From an uncultured Eubacteriales bacterium (GTDB lineage Bacteria > Bacillota > Clostridia > Oscillospirales > Acutalibacteraceae): a DNA stretch of 7,736 nt. How positions within the stretch are numbered: position 1 is the first letter of the stretch; each line of letters begins with the position of its first letter. Shown piece after piece: positions 1 through 7,218 of the stretch. The notes below the pieces were generated by a model that worked only from the letters and a program-made list of their open reading frames with translations, was not told where the DNA came from and did no database searches. The translations under genes and the position numbers were made by a program. The stretch is from the NCBI GenBank assembly GCA_934630995.1, contig CAKTXU010000076.1, positions 1-7,736 on the forward strand, given 5' to 3'.

Positions 1-600
1 GGGTTGGGCCGGTTTCAGTTCCGGGGACGAAACGTTTTTTTCGTTCTGGTGCTGCTGACGCTGCTGATTCCGCCGCAGACGCTGACCGTGCCCATGTTTC
101 TGACCTTTCAGCAGCTGGGTCTGGTCAGCTTTACGGTCGGATGGTTCCCCCTGCCTATTCCGCTGCTGCTGCTCTCGCTGTTCGGTATCGGGCTGAAAAA
201 CGGGTTGTTTATCTTCATTATGATGCAGTATTTCAAGAACATGCCCAGCGAGCTGACTGAAGCGGCATATGTGGACGGCTACGGCGTTTTTTCCGCGTAT
301 TTCCGTATTATGCTGCCCCTGGCGAAATCCATGCTGGCGACCCTGTTCCTCCTTTCCTTCTCGTGGCAATGGAGCGACACGTTTTATTCGAACATGTTCT
401 TCCGCAGCCTGGATTCGCTGCCAAAGGTACTGCAATCCGTCTTCAATCTCTCGTCCGTGGGGGCGACGGAGGGATCCATGCTGGGAAGCGTGTATAACAA
501 CTGCGCCGGCCTGCTGATAGTCGCTCCTCTGGCCCTGCTGTATCTGTTTACACAACGCTTCTTCACCCAAGGAATTGAAAAAAGCGGCATCGTCGGATGA
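1..600 (+). CDS. Carbohydrate ABC transporter permease, MalG/CUT1 type (5'-truncated)
   Basis: This is an inner-membrane permease subunit of a binding-protein-dependent sugar importer. The frame is open from the first base, so the true start lies upstream; about 200 residues remain of the roughly 275-300 usual for MalG-like proteins. Several hydrophobic segments are visible. The EAA loop, which contacts the ATPase subunit, is encoded at about 250-321 and reads ELTEAAYVDG followed by FRIMLPL, close to the CUT1 consensus (EAAxxDG...RIxLPL). The C-terminus, with a TQRFFTQGI stretch and a terminal SGIVG, matches the usual MalG ending. The partner permease and binding protein would be expected upstream, outside the window. 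CUT1 systems import oligosaccharides, which fits the intracellular alpha-mannosidase downstream; the actual substrate is inferred from context only. The family call is secure. Confidence 0.93.
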   Translation, partial: GLGRFQFRGRNVFFVLVLLTLLIPPQTLTVPMFLTFQQLGLVSFTVGWFPLPIPLLLLSLFGIGLKNGLFIFIMMQYFKNMPSELTEAAYVDGYGVFSAYFRIMLPLAKSMLATLFLLSFSWQWSDTFYSNMFFRSLDSLPKVLQSVFNLSSVGATEGSMLGSVYNNCAGLLIVAPLALLYLFTQRFFTQGIEKSGIVG

Positions 601-688
601 TCCGCCAGGACGAAGAGGCTCGCCGTGAAGCCGGTCTCCCTTTTCCCTATGCATACGAAAAACACAGTTTAACAGGAGGAATTTAGCC
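601..688 (+). other. Short intergenic region upstream of the CBM9-like gene
   Basis: This 88-base gap holds only a weak inverted repeat (GGCT at 617-620 with AGCC at 629-632) and a following CCCTTTT run, which is too weak to call a terminator. I see no convincing -35/-10 pair. The two flanking genes could therefore be cotranscribed. Confidence 0.4.
674..680 (+). promoter_or_regulatory. Strong ribosome binding site (AGGAGGA)
   Basis: AGGAGGA lies 8 bases upstream of the ATG at 689. It is a near-perfect Shine-Dalgarno match and fixes the start of the CBM9-like surface protein, implying high translation. Confidence 0.85.
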
Positions 689-1921
689 ATGAAGAAACGC
701 ATCTTAACCATTTTGCTGTCTTTTGTTCTGTTGTCCGGCCTGGTTTCCGTCCTGCCCGCGTCCGCGGCGGGCGCCGAATACAGCATTCGGAAAATCAGCA
801 CTGCGCCCACCATCGACGGCACTGTCAGCGAGGAGGAATGGGGCGCGCCCACCTACACGGTGAAGGCGGCCGACGTGGGAACCGACGATTACATCACCAA
901 GGTGGGTACACCGCCGGAAAACGACGATTTTGAATTTTCCGTCTATTATCGCTGGGACGATGACAACCTGTATATTGCGGTCACGACAAAAAACGCCCCG
1001 GCACACTCCTCAACGTTGAAGGCTACCGCTACCGACAATGATATCTCCAATATGTGGCAGTTGGAATGCCTACAGCTTACCCTCGACATGAATAAGGAGG
1101 GCAGCACCAACGTCAACCACGCGGAATACGGCATCGCCGCCAGCAACGACCTGGATGCCATGTACCAATGGGCATACGCCCACAAAAAGGATGTCGACCG
1201 CACCACACAGGCAGGCGGGGTCAAGGTGGATTATTGGACCATCGCGGCAAAATGGAACGCAGCCGACAGCGGCATGACGTATGAGCTGCGTGTTCCGTGG
1301 GAGAAGGTGGACAGCGAATCCAAGGCGGACGCCATTAAAATCGGCGGCGCCATCCGGTCCGGTCTGAGTGTCAACTTCCCCGGCGGCCCGTCCGGATACT
1401 GCCTCGGCACCAGCCCGCTGGTGAACAAAAACACCTTTGACGCCCCGCTCCTCAACCTGGTGTCTGAAGACAGCATCGTCAGCACGGAGCTGCCGGTGAA
1501 GGAGATCGCGGTACGCTGCAAGTTCAGTGAGCTGGAGGTTGGGGAAACACAGCCTCTGACCGTGACGGTAAGTCCGTCCAACGCCGACGACAAAGCCTAT
1601 ACCCTGAAATCCAGCGACGAGAGCATCGCCTCTATCGACGCGGAGGGTAAGGTCACCGCCCTCAAGGCGGGTGAGGTGACAATTACAGCCACAAGCAACA
1701 AATATCCGGATGTCACCGGCGAGTGCAAGCTGACCGTCAAGGCCAAACCCACGCCCGGCGCCAACAGCTCCGCCCAGTCCGTTAACGCGAGCGACAGCGG
1801 CAGCGATAATAAAAGCGGGGGCATATCGGCAGGACTTATCGTCGGCATCGTGATCGGCGTCGTCGTTGTGGCCGGTATTGTGGTGGTTGCCATTGTGCTG
1901 TCGAAAAAGAAAAAGGCATGA
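689..1921 (+). CDS. Membrane-anchored surface protein with CBM9/DOMON-like and Big_2 domains
   Basis: This 410-residue protein is probably a cell-surface glycan-binding protein. Residues 1-26 form a signal peptide (MKKR start, hydrophobic core, likely cleavage after ASA). Residues about 30-260 resemble the CBM9/DOMON-like sandwich: TIDGTVSEEEWG near 41-52, then RWDDDNLYIAV near 89-98, and YELRVPWEKV near 198-207, matching the 'DG..deaeW', 'D..nLYia' and 'E..iPw..l' signatures. Residues about 270-352 are a bacterial Ig-like group 2 repeat (SSDESIASIDAEGKVTALKAG). A Ser/Asn/Gly-rich linker (353-380) leads to a transmembrane helix (381-404) and the tail SKKKKA, so the ectodomain should face outside. 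No LPXTG motif or catalytic motif is seen. Its stop overlaps the start of the following esterase gene, suggesting coupled expression. The fold calls are by motif; the ligand is unknown. Confidence 0.82.
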   Translation: MKKRILTILLSFVLLSGLVSVLPASAAGAEYSIRKISTAPTIDGTVSEEEWGAPTYTVKAADVGTDDYITKVGTPPENDDFEFSVYYRWDDDNLYIAVTTKNAPAHSSTLKATATDNDISNMWQLECLQLTLDMNKEGSTNVNHAEYGIAASNDLDAMYQWAYAHKKDVDRTTQAGGVKVDYWTIAAKWNAADSGMTYELRVPWEKVDSESKADAIKIGGAIRSGLSVNFPGGPSGYCLGTSPLVNKNTFDAPLLNLVSEDSIVSTELPVKEIAVRCKFSELEVGETQPLTVTVSPSNADDKAYTLKSSDESIASIDAEGKVTALKAGEVTITATSNKYPDVTGECKLTVKAKPTPGANSSAQSVNASDSGSDNKSGGISAGLIVGIVIGVVVVAGIVVVAIVLSKKKKA

Positions 1922-3231
1922 GGAACATAGGTAATATGAATCACCATGCCTTATCGCTTCCCGCGCGCTTGGGTTCCCTTCTGTTGGCCGCCGCGCTTCT
2001 GTTGACCGGCTGCGCAAAACCACAGGAGGAAACCTCCAAAGCTTCAAGCATCGTATGGGAGGAGATTACCATCGATAAAAAGCCCGCACTGCCGGTGAAG
2101 GAACCATGGACCAAGGAACTGGTGGACAAATACTCTGCTCTGAGCGCCGCGACCTTCGAAGGCGACAATAGCCGTCTGGCCGGATTCATACGCAAGCTGC
2201 ACGCCGGCGAAGAGGTAACGGTCGGATTCATCGGCGGCTCCATCACCCAAGGCTCTCCGGGGCCGTCGTCCCAGAAGGCGCTGTATCCCCGCGTGTTCTG
2301 TGACTGGCTGGAATATCAGTTTCCCGAGGCCAAGGTCAATATGATCAATATCGGCGTGGGCGCCACCCGCTCCTTGTACGGTGTCCACCGGATCGAGGGC
2401 CAGCTGCTTTATACCAACCCGGATCTGGTCATCCTGGAATATTCCGCCAACGACGACTGGCAGGACGAGTCCTTTGACGAATCCTTTGAATCCCTCTGCC
2501 GGAAGGTGCTGAACTGGCCGTCCAAGCCTGCGGTGATGACCCTGTCCATGTGCTGGCAAAATCTGATGAGCGCGCAGAACTGGCATATCCGCTCCAATCA
2601 GCATTACGGCATTCCCCTGGTCAGCTACCTGAATGCCGTGTCGGAGGGACTGCGCACCAAGGAAATCACCTGGAACATGCTCTGCGATGACGACGTACAC
2701 CCCAATGTCGGAGGACACTGGTTTGTCGCCCAACTGTTGATCAAGCGCCTGGAAGCCGTGATGGACCATATCAACGATTACCAGCCGCCGGACTATACCC
2801 TTCCCGCTCCCCGCACAGCCAACCGGTTCGAAAACGCCGGCATGCTGTACGCCAACGCTGTTGGAAACGAGCCGGCGCTGGAGCCGGTATCGCTGGGCAG
2901 CTTCAAAAAGACGCCCTTTATGAGCTTCTTCGCCTTTAAGAATGGGTGGTCCTGTTCCCGGACGGACGGAGAGCCGTTGGTGCTGGAGGTCACGGGCGGA
3001 CTCATTGCCGTTACCTTCCTGGCCTTTGACGCCCCCTTCGATATTGTAGTGGATAAAGGCACGGCGCAGGAAAAAACCTTCCATGTGACCAAAGCCGTGT
3101 CGGCGGAGGCCGTCAACTATCTCTATGTTGTGGAAGAGGAGGCGATTGCTAAGCATACCATTGAAATTCAGCACGGAGCGGAACTCGGCAAAGTATATAT
3201 CAACGGCATCATGATTGGAAAACGGGCATAG
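1918..3231 (+). CDS. SGNH/GDSL-type esterase lipoprotein, probable carbohydrate acyl esterase
   Basis: This 437-residue protein probably hydrolyses acyl (likely acetyl) esters on glycans at the outer face of the membrane. A type II signal peptide ends in the lipobox LLTGC, with lipid-bearing Cys32. The SGNH blocks are present: GGSIT with nucleophile Ser108, NIGVG around Gly146-148, SAND with Asn178, and DDVH with Asp258 and His261. After about residue 300 there is a C-terminal beta-rich region of some 130 residues, possibly an accessory sandwich. The frame opens at an ATG overlapping the previous stop (ATGA, 1918-1921). An in-frame ATG at 1936, with GAGGA at 1920-1924, gives a more typical lipoprotein signal peptide and may be the real start. 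The family is secure; the substrate is inferred from the neighbouring mannosidase, and lipase or deacylase activity on another compound is possible. Confidence 0.88.
   Translation: MRNIGNMNHHALSLPARLGSLLLAAALLLTGCAKPQEETSKASSIVWEEITIDKKPALPVKEPWTKELVDKYSALSAATFEGDNSRLAGFIRKLHAGEEVTVGFIGGSITQGSPGPSSQKALYPRVFCDWLEYQFPEAKVNMINIGVGATRSLYGVHRIEGQLLYTNPDLVILEYSANDDWQDESFDESFESLCRKVLNWPSKPAVMTLSMCWQNLMSAQNWHIRSNQHYGIPLVSYLNAVSEGLRTKEITWNMLCDDDVHPNVGGHWFVAQLLIKRLEAVMDHINDYQPPDYTLPAPRTANRFENAGMLYANAVGNEPALEPVSLGSFKKTPFMSFFAFKNGWSCSRTDGEPLVLEVTGGLIAVTFLAFDAPFDIVVDKGTAQEKTFHVTKAVSAEAVNYLYVVEEEAIAKHTIEIQHGAELGKVYINGIMIGKRA
1920..1924 (+). promoter_or_regulatory. Candidate ribosome binding site for the internal esterase start at 1936
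   Basis: GAGGA lies 11 bases before the in-frame ATG at 1936. The ATG at 1918 has only a weak AAAAAGG upstream. This favours the shorter start, although the spacing is somewhat long and translational coupling from the overlapping stop could make either ATG work. Confidence 0.45.
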
Positions 3232-3282
3232 AGCCCCATTGACAGCGCCATCTACTACAATTCACACGAAGGATGTGCTATT
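3232..3282 (+). promoter_or_regulatory. Intergenic spacer with ribosome binding site for the TTG-started mannosidase
   Basis: GAAGGA at 3268-3273 lies 9 bases before the TTG at 3283. An ATG at 3273 is out of frame with the mannosidase, and no in-frame ATG is available before the catalytic core, so TTG is the best start. No hairpin or promoter is evident in the 51 bases, consistent with an operon. Confidence 0.65.
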
Positions 3283-6096
3283 TTGAGCCGAATCAGCAAC
3301 AAAGCATACATACTCGACACCAAATGCCCACACGGGTATTGGCTGGACCGTATTCTTTACCAAATCAAATATGCGATCGGGCTGTCCGATATCCGCGACG
3401 GCCAATACGACGAGCTGATTGAGCGGGTGGAGGACTTCCTGCTCGACCACTGGAAGGCCAACAAGAACATTTCGCCTGAAGCGGCGCGTCAAGCGGAGGC
3501 GCTGCTGTCCCCGCTGTCCGAGGACGCGAAGTCCTTTACCCTGCACTGTGTCGCCCACGCCCACATCGACATGAACTGGATGTGGCGCTTCGACGAAACC
3601 GTATCCGTTGCGCTGGATACCTTCCGCACCATGCTCGATCTGCTCCGGGAATACCCGCAGTTCACCTACGCCCAGAGTCAGGCCTCAGTATACCAAATCG
3701 TGGAGGAATTCGGTCCGGACGGGATGTTGGAGGAAATTAAAAAATACGTCAAGGAGGGCCGTTGGGAGGTCAGTGCCAGCACGTGGGTAGAGGCTGATAA
3801 GAACATGCCCAGCGGCGAATCCATGGCGCGGCATCAGCTCTATACCCGCCGTTACCTGTCGAAACTCCTGGATATCCCCATGGAAAGCATCCGCATCGAC
3901 TTTGAGCCGGACACCTTCGGCCACAGCGCCAACGTGCCGGAGGTGCTGGCAGACGCCGGCATCGAGTATTATTATCACTGCCGCGGCTCCCTTGACCCGC
4001 AGATCCTGTGGTGGCAGTCTCCCTCCGGAAAACGGGTCCTCACCGTGCGGGATGCGACCTTCTACAACAGCACCATCGACGCCTCTATCACCAATCTGAT
4101 GATGGAGCGGTGCAAGCAGAGCGGCGTCGACACCATGCTGAAGGTATACGGTGTCGGCGACCACGGCGGCGGCCCCTCCCGCCGGGATATCGAAAACATC
4201 CTCGATATGCAGACCTGGCCGGTCTATCCCACCATCCTGTTCAGCACCTACGGCGCCTATTTTGACGATGTGAAGAAACGGTTCGGCGACAAGCTGCCGG
4301 TACGCACCGAAGAGATGAATCCCATTTTCAGCGGCTGCTATACCACCCAGTCCCGGATAAAAATGGCCAACCGCATCGGCGAAGGCACCCTGTATGAGGC
4401 GGAGCTGTTCGGCGCGCTGGCTGCGGGCAAGGCCGGTTACCACTATAAAAACGGCGCCTTTGAAACGGCCTGGAAACATATTCTCTTCAATCAGTTCCAC
4501 GATATACTCACCGGCTCCGGCACGGTGGAGACGCGCGAATACGCGATGGGGATTTTCCAGCGCAGCTTTGCCACGGCCAACACCGAAAGGCTGAACGCCC
4601 TGCGTGCAATCGCCTCACGGATCGATTCCTCCCGCTTCATTGTGGAGGAAGATAAATCCCAGTACCGCAACGAGGGCGCGGGCGTGGGCGGTGCCGTGTA
4701 TGAGTATAAGATTTCCCAAGTCGACCGCGGCTGCGGGTCTGTGCGGGTGTATCATGTGTTCAATCCGTCACCCTACGACCGCGAGGGTATGGCTGAAATC
4801 TCCGTCTGGGACTGGGGCAACGCCGAACTGCCGCTGGCCGAGTTCCGCGACGAGCAGGGCCGCGTCGTGCCTCATCAGCTGCTGAAATTCGGTGTGGAGA
4901 GCTATTGGCAGCACGAATATATGGTGGCGCTTATCCCCGTCAAGGTGCCTGCCGGCGGTTACGCCACCTATACGCTGCATGTCAGCGAGGATAATATCGT
5001 CGGGCACGTGTATCAGGATCCGTTTGACCTGCAGCTGATGGACGCGCCGTTCGAATACATTCTGGAGAACGCGCTCGTCAGAGTGGTGCTGGACACCAAG
5101 ACCGCCCACATCGTGTCCTATATCGACAAGCGCACCGGCAAGGAGTGGATCCGCCCCGGGGAATACGGCGGCTTCCGCCTCGTCGACGAGGATCCGCATC
5201 GCGGCATGACCTCCTGGCGCGTCGGCCGGCACATGAAAATTTATGACTTCGATTCCGTGCACATCAAGCCCATGTACTATGACGGCGCCCGGCTGCGCCA
5301 GGTGGTGCATATCGAAGGGCGCTGGAGCCGCAGCAGTGTGCGGGCGACCATCTCTCTGGAGGAGAACAGCACTAACTTAATCATCAGCGCCGAATGCGAC
5401 TGGAATGAAAATTCCGTGCTTTTCGACCGTATTCCACAGCTCAGCTTCTCCCTGCCGCTCAACGGCGAATACGATGAATTCTGCTACGATATCCCCTTCG
5501 GCACCATTGTCCGTAAGGCAGCCGATCAGGATCTGCCGGGCACCAGCTTCATCTCCACGGTACCGGACGGACAAACGGAGGGCTTCATGCTGTCCTCCAA
5601 CTACAAGTACGGTTACCGCGGATTCGACAACACGCTGTCCGTAGCGCTCATCCGCATGTCCTATGACCCGGATCCCACGCCGGAATACGGCCGTCACCGT
5701 TTTCAACTGGCAATCGGCCCGTCGGGCGCCTCCCGTCAAGCGCTGGTGCGCCATGCCTTTGATCTCTGGCACCCGTTCGATACCATCGCGGAACCGGCGC
5801 ACAAGGGCGAACTGCCGCTGTCCGACAGCCTCTTTGCCCTGGAGGGCGATGAAGTCGTCCTCCAGGCGGTCAAGCTCGCAGAGGACAGCCGCTCTCTTAT
5901 CGTCCGCCTGTATGATGCTACCAATGAAGCGGGTGGCAAGGCGGTGCTGCGCTTAGGCATCCCTGTAGGTGAGAAGGCGGTGCTCACCGATCTGCATGAA
6001 CGCCCCGAGGGCGAAGCGCTGCCGGTGGATAACGGTACGCTATCGGTGGAGATCGGGAGCGGCTCGGTGGCCAGTCTCATGGTTCCTCTCAAGTAA
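3283..6096 (+). CDS. Alpha-mannosidase, glycoside hydrolase family 38
   Basis: This 937-residue, retaining, zinc-dependent exo-alpha-mannosidase has a length normal for bacterial GH38. There is no signal peptide, so it should act in the cytoplasm on imported oligosaccharides. The N-terminal catalytic domain (about 85-345) contains HAHIDMNWMW, with zinc ligands His94 and Asp96, and FEPDTFGHS, whose Asp210 matches the family's nucleophile and zinc ligand. It also has GRWEVSASTWVEAD and GVGDHGGGPSRRD. The middle helical domain carries NQFHDILTGSGT, where His406 matches the fourth zinc ligand. The remainder is the long beta-rich C-terminal part typical of GH38. Translation starts at TTG, the only sensible in-frame start with a Shine-Dalgarno sequence. 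The gene follows the esterase by 51 bases and fits the same operon. Family and key residues are clear; linkage specificity (alpha-1,2/1,3/1,6) cannot be told from sequence. Confidence 0.95.
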   Translation: MSRISNKAYILDTKCPHGYWLDRILYQIKYAIGLSDIRDGQYDELIERVEDFLLDHWKANKNISPEAARQAEALLSPLSEDAKSFTLHCVAHAHIDMNWMWRFDETVSVALDTFRTMLDLLREYPQFTYAQSQASVYQIVEEFGPDGMLEEIKKYVKEGRWEVSASTWVEADKNMPSGESMARHQLYTRRYLSKLLDIPMESIRIDFEPDTFGHSANVPEVLADAGIEYYYHCRGSLDPQILWWQSPSGKRVLTVRDATFYNSTIDASITNLMMERCKQSGVDTMLKVYGVGDHGGGPSRRDIENILDMQTWPVYPTILFSTYGAYFDDVKKRFGDKLPVRTEEMNPIFSGCYTTQSRIKMANRIGEGTLYEAELFGALAAGKAGYHYKNGAFETAWKHILFNQFHDILTGSGTVETREYAMGIFQRSFATANTERLNALRAIASRIDSSRFIVEEDKSQYRNEGAGVGGAVYEYKISQVDRGCGSVRVYHVFNPSPYDREGMAEISVWDWGNAELPLAEFRDEQGRVVPHQLLKFGVESYWQHEYMVALIPVKVPAGGYATYTLHVSEDNIVGHVYQDPFDLQLMDAPFEYILENALVRVVLDTKTAHIVSYIDKRTGKEWIRPGEYGGFRLVDEDPHRGMTSWRVGRHMKIYDFDSVHIKPMYYDGARLRQVVHIEGRWSRSSVRATISLEENSTNLIISAECDWNENSVLFDRIPQLSFSLPLNGEYDEFCYDIPFGTIVRKAADQDLPGTSFISTVPDGQTEGFMLSSNYKYGYRGFDNTLSVALIRMSYDPDPTPEYGRHRFQLAIGPSGASRQALVRHAFDLWHPFDTIAEPAHKGELPLSDSLFALEGDEVVLQAVKLAEDSRSLIVRLYDATNEAGGKAVLRLGIPVGEKAVLTDLHERPEGEALPVDNGTLSVEIGSGSVASLMVPLK

Positions 6097-6132
6097 TACC
6101 TCTTGGCTGTCCATAGCCTCCGCGGACATGAG

Positions 6133-6209
6133 ACAGGCTTGCCGAGAGCCGCCGCTTTCATCATAAGGGTCCGTTTTGCGCTGGCCCCCGGCAAGCCCTG
6201 TTTTCTCTT
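6133..6209 (+). terminator. Long-loop hairpin with T-rich tail, possible terminator or attenuator
   Basis: ACAGGCTTGCCG at 6133-6144 is complementary to 6189-6201, pairing 12 bases with one bulged C at 6198. The right arm runs directly into TTTTCTCTT (6201-6209). The roughly 44-base loop is long for a simple intrinsic terminator, though it may fold further. It could partly terminate after the mannosidase, attenuate the downstream gene, or protect the 3' end of the upstream message. Function is inferred. Confidence 0.45.
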
Positions 6210-6231
6210 GACCGCAGAGGGCAATAAATAT

Positions 6232-6237
6232 GAGGAG
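6232..6237 (+). promoter_or_regulatory. Ribosome binding site that fixes the start at 6246
   Basis: GAGGAG lies 8 bases before the ATG at 6246. The frame can be opened 9 bases earlier at a GTG (6237), but that codon overlaps this Shine-Dalgarno sequence, so 6246 is the correct start. Confidence 0.8.
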
Positions 6238-6245
6238 TGACTTGT

Positions 6246-7163
6246 ATGAAAAAGCACATTTCCGGCATCGTTTCCACACTGGCGGTTCTTGCGTGCGTAG
6301 CTGGCGGCCTGCTCCCGGCATCGGCCGAGACGACACCGAAGGGTCCGGATAATGAGGTCATCGAATTGAAATCGTCCTTCAATCAGGGCGCTTCACTGAA
6401 TCACACCTATTATCTGAATGCCTTTACCCTCCCGGCCGATTATGTGCCCCAGGAGGGAGACGCCCTGGAATACGACGTGAAGACCAATGTCGAAAGCGCC
6501 GGCGTCGGCGGGCTGGATATCGCTTCGATCAAGGACGGGGACGCTTCCTTCTCCCCCATGCGCGACACCTCCGGCACCACCGATGAGGATGGCACCGGTG
6601 CTCATCCGTCCAGTGATATCTCCGCATTTGCCTATGATGAGTGGTATAGCCGGAAGATACTGCTCCCAGAAACGTTCTTCGGGAAAACGGAAGGCCTCAA
6701 GGTCATGATGTGTTTCGATATGGTCGAGTGCAAGCCCTATGTGGGCAAGGAAGTTTATGCCCTTTTCGACAATATCCGTATCACCCGCAACGGCGAAACC
6801 CTGTATCTGCTGTTTGCAGATAACAACGACAAGATCGTGACCGATTCTTTCCTGATGGATATGTTCAGCGGCAACATGTTTGCTGAAACCACCGTCAAGG
6901 TTATCAAGGAGTCGGAGGCCGGCCCTATGATATCATCCGGAACCGACGATCCGGTTGACAGCGAACCCGCCGGTACCACCACGAAGGCCACGACGGCTGC
7001 CCAAACCACAAAGACCACTGTCCCCCCCTCCGCCTCCCAGGCCGATCAGACCGACGGCGGAAGCAACTGGTGGATCTGGCTCATCGTCGCCGGTGTGCTG
7101 ATAGCGGCTGCGGCCGTGGTGGCGGTTGTGCTCGTGAAGAAAAAGAAGGCACAGCCGAAATAA
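6246..7163 (+). CDS. Exported membrane-anchored protein with unrecognised ectodomain
   Basis: I do not recognise a named family. The 305-residue product has a signal peptide (MKKHISG start, cleavage probably after ASA at residue 27). The ectodomain of about 190 residues is rich in predicted beta-strand. A Thr/Pro/Ser-rich linker follows (about 238-270), then a transmembrane helix (about 275-297) starting with WWIW, and the tail KKKKAQPK. Within the ectodomain, EYDVKT, a GGLDI stretch, HPSSDIS, DEWYSRKILLP and LFDNIRITRNG are reminiscent of jelly-roll carbohydrate-binding modules, in which a late 'fDNI.i' strand is common; this is a suggestion only. The anchor resembles that of the CBM9-like protein at 689-1921, and no LPXTG motif is present. 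It lies 149 bases after the mannosidase, behind a possible attenuator hairpin. A glycan-binding surface role is inferred from context. Confidence 0.75.
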   Translation: MKKHISGIVSTLAVLACVAGGLLPASAETTPKGPDNEVIELKSSFNQGASLNHTYYLNAFTLPADYVPQEGDALEYDVKTNVESAGVGGLDIASIKDGDASFSPMRDTSGTTDEDGTGAHPSSDISAFAYDEWYSRKILLPETFFGKTEGLKVMMCFDMVECKPYVGKEVYALFDNIRITRNGETLYLLFADNNDKIVTDSFLMDMFSGNMFAETTVKVIKESEAGPMISSGTDDPVDSEPAGTTTKATTAAQTTKTTVPPSASQADQTDGGSNWWIWLIVAGVLIAAAAVVAVVLVKKKKAQPK

Positions 7164-7176
7164 ACGGTTAAAAAAG

Positions 7177-7218
7177 GCGGTGTCGGACAGGGGGTATCCC
7201 CCCCCTGTCCGACACCGC
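7177..7218. terminator. Perfect 18-bp hairpin, probable transcription terminator
   Basis: Arms 7177-7194 and 7201-7218 are exactly complementary over 18 bases (GCGGTGTCGGACA plus five G) around a 6-base loop, TATCCC. The hairpin starts 13 bases after the stop of the second surface protein. The + strand tail ACTTCTTT is only moderately U-rich, whereas the opposite side has an unbroken A6 (7170-7175), which would be a U-tract for minus-strand transcription. It most likely ends the sugar-locus transcript and may act in both directions. Confidence 0.8.

Larger units (their letters stand above)
6097..6245 (+). other. Leader region between the mannosidase and the second surface protein
   Basis: This 149-base non-coding gap is the longest in the window. 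It contains a long-range inverted repeat (6133-6201) followed by a T-rich run, then a strong ribosome binding site. A TTGACC hexamer (6208-6213) is present but has no -10 partner at usual spacing. No small ORF with a convincing start is seen. Confidence 0.5.

Noticed and set aside
615..645. Possible terminator after the ABC permease
   Set aside because: Only four contiguous base pairs with an 8-base loop and a mixed CCCTTTT tail; too weak.
1070..2047. Long open frame on the minus strand (325 codons) opposite the CBM9-like gene
   Set aside because: It is antisense to a well-supported gene, crosses its end into the esterase gene, and shows no recognisable motif. It arises from GC-rich codon use on the plus strand.
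2044..3174. Minus-strand open frame of 376 codons opposite the esterase
   Set aside because: The plus strand has intact SGNH blocks and a lipobox; the minus-strand translation has no family signature and looks like a codon-bias shadow.
3685..4500. Minus-strand open frame of 271 codons within the GH38 gene
   Set aside because: It lies wholly inside the catalytic domain of a clear alpha-mannosidase and has no supporting motif.
6208..6230. TTGACC followed by AATAAATA as a promoter for the last surface protein
   Set aside because: The AT-rich hexamer is only about 11 bases from TTGACC, too close for a sigma-70-type promoter, and the region lies on top of the ribosome binding site.
6237..6245. 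GTG start at 6237 for the last surface protein
   Set aside because: The codon overlaps the Shine-Dalgarno GAGGAG; the ATG at 6246 has ideal spacing and begins a normal signal peptide.
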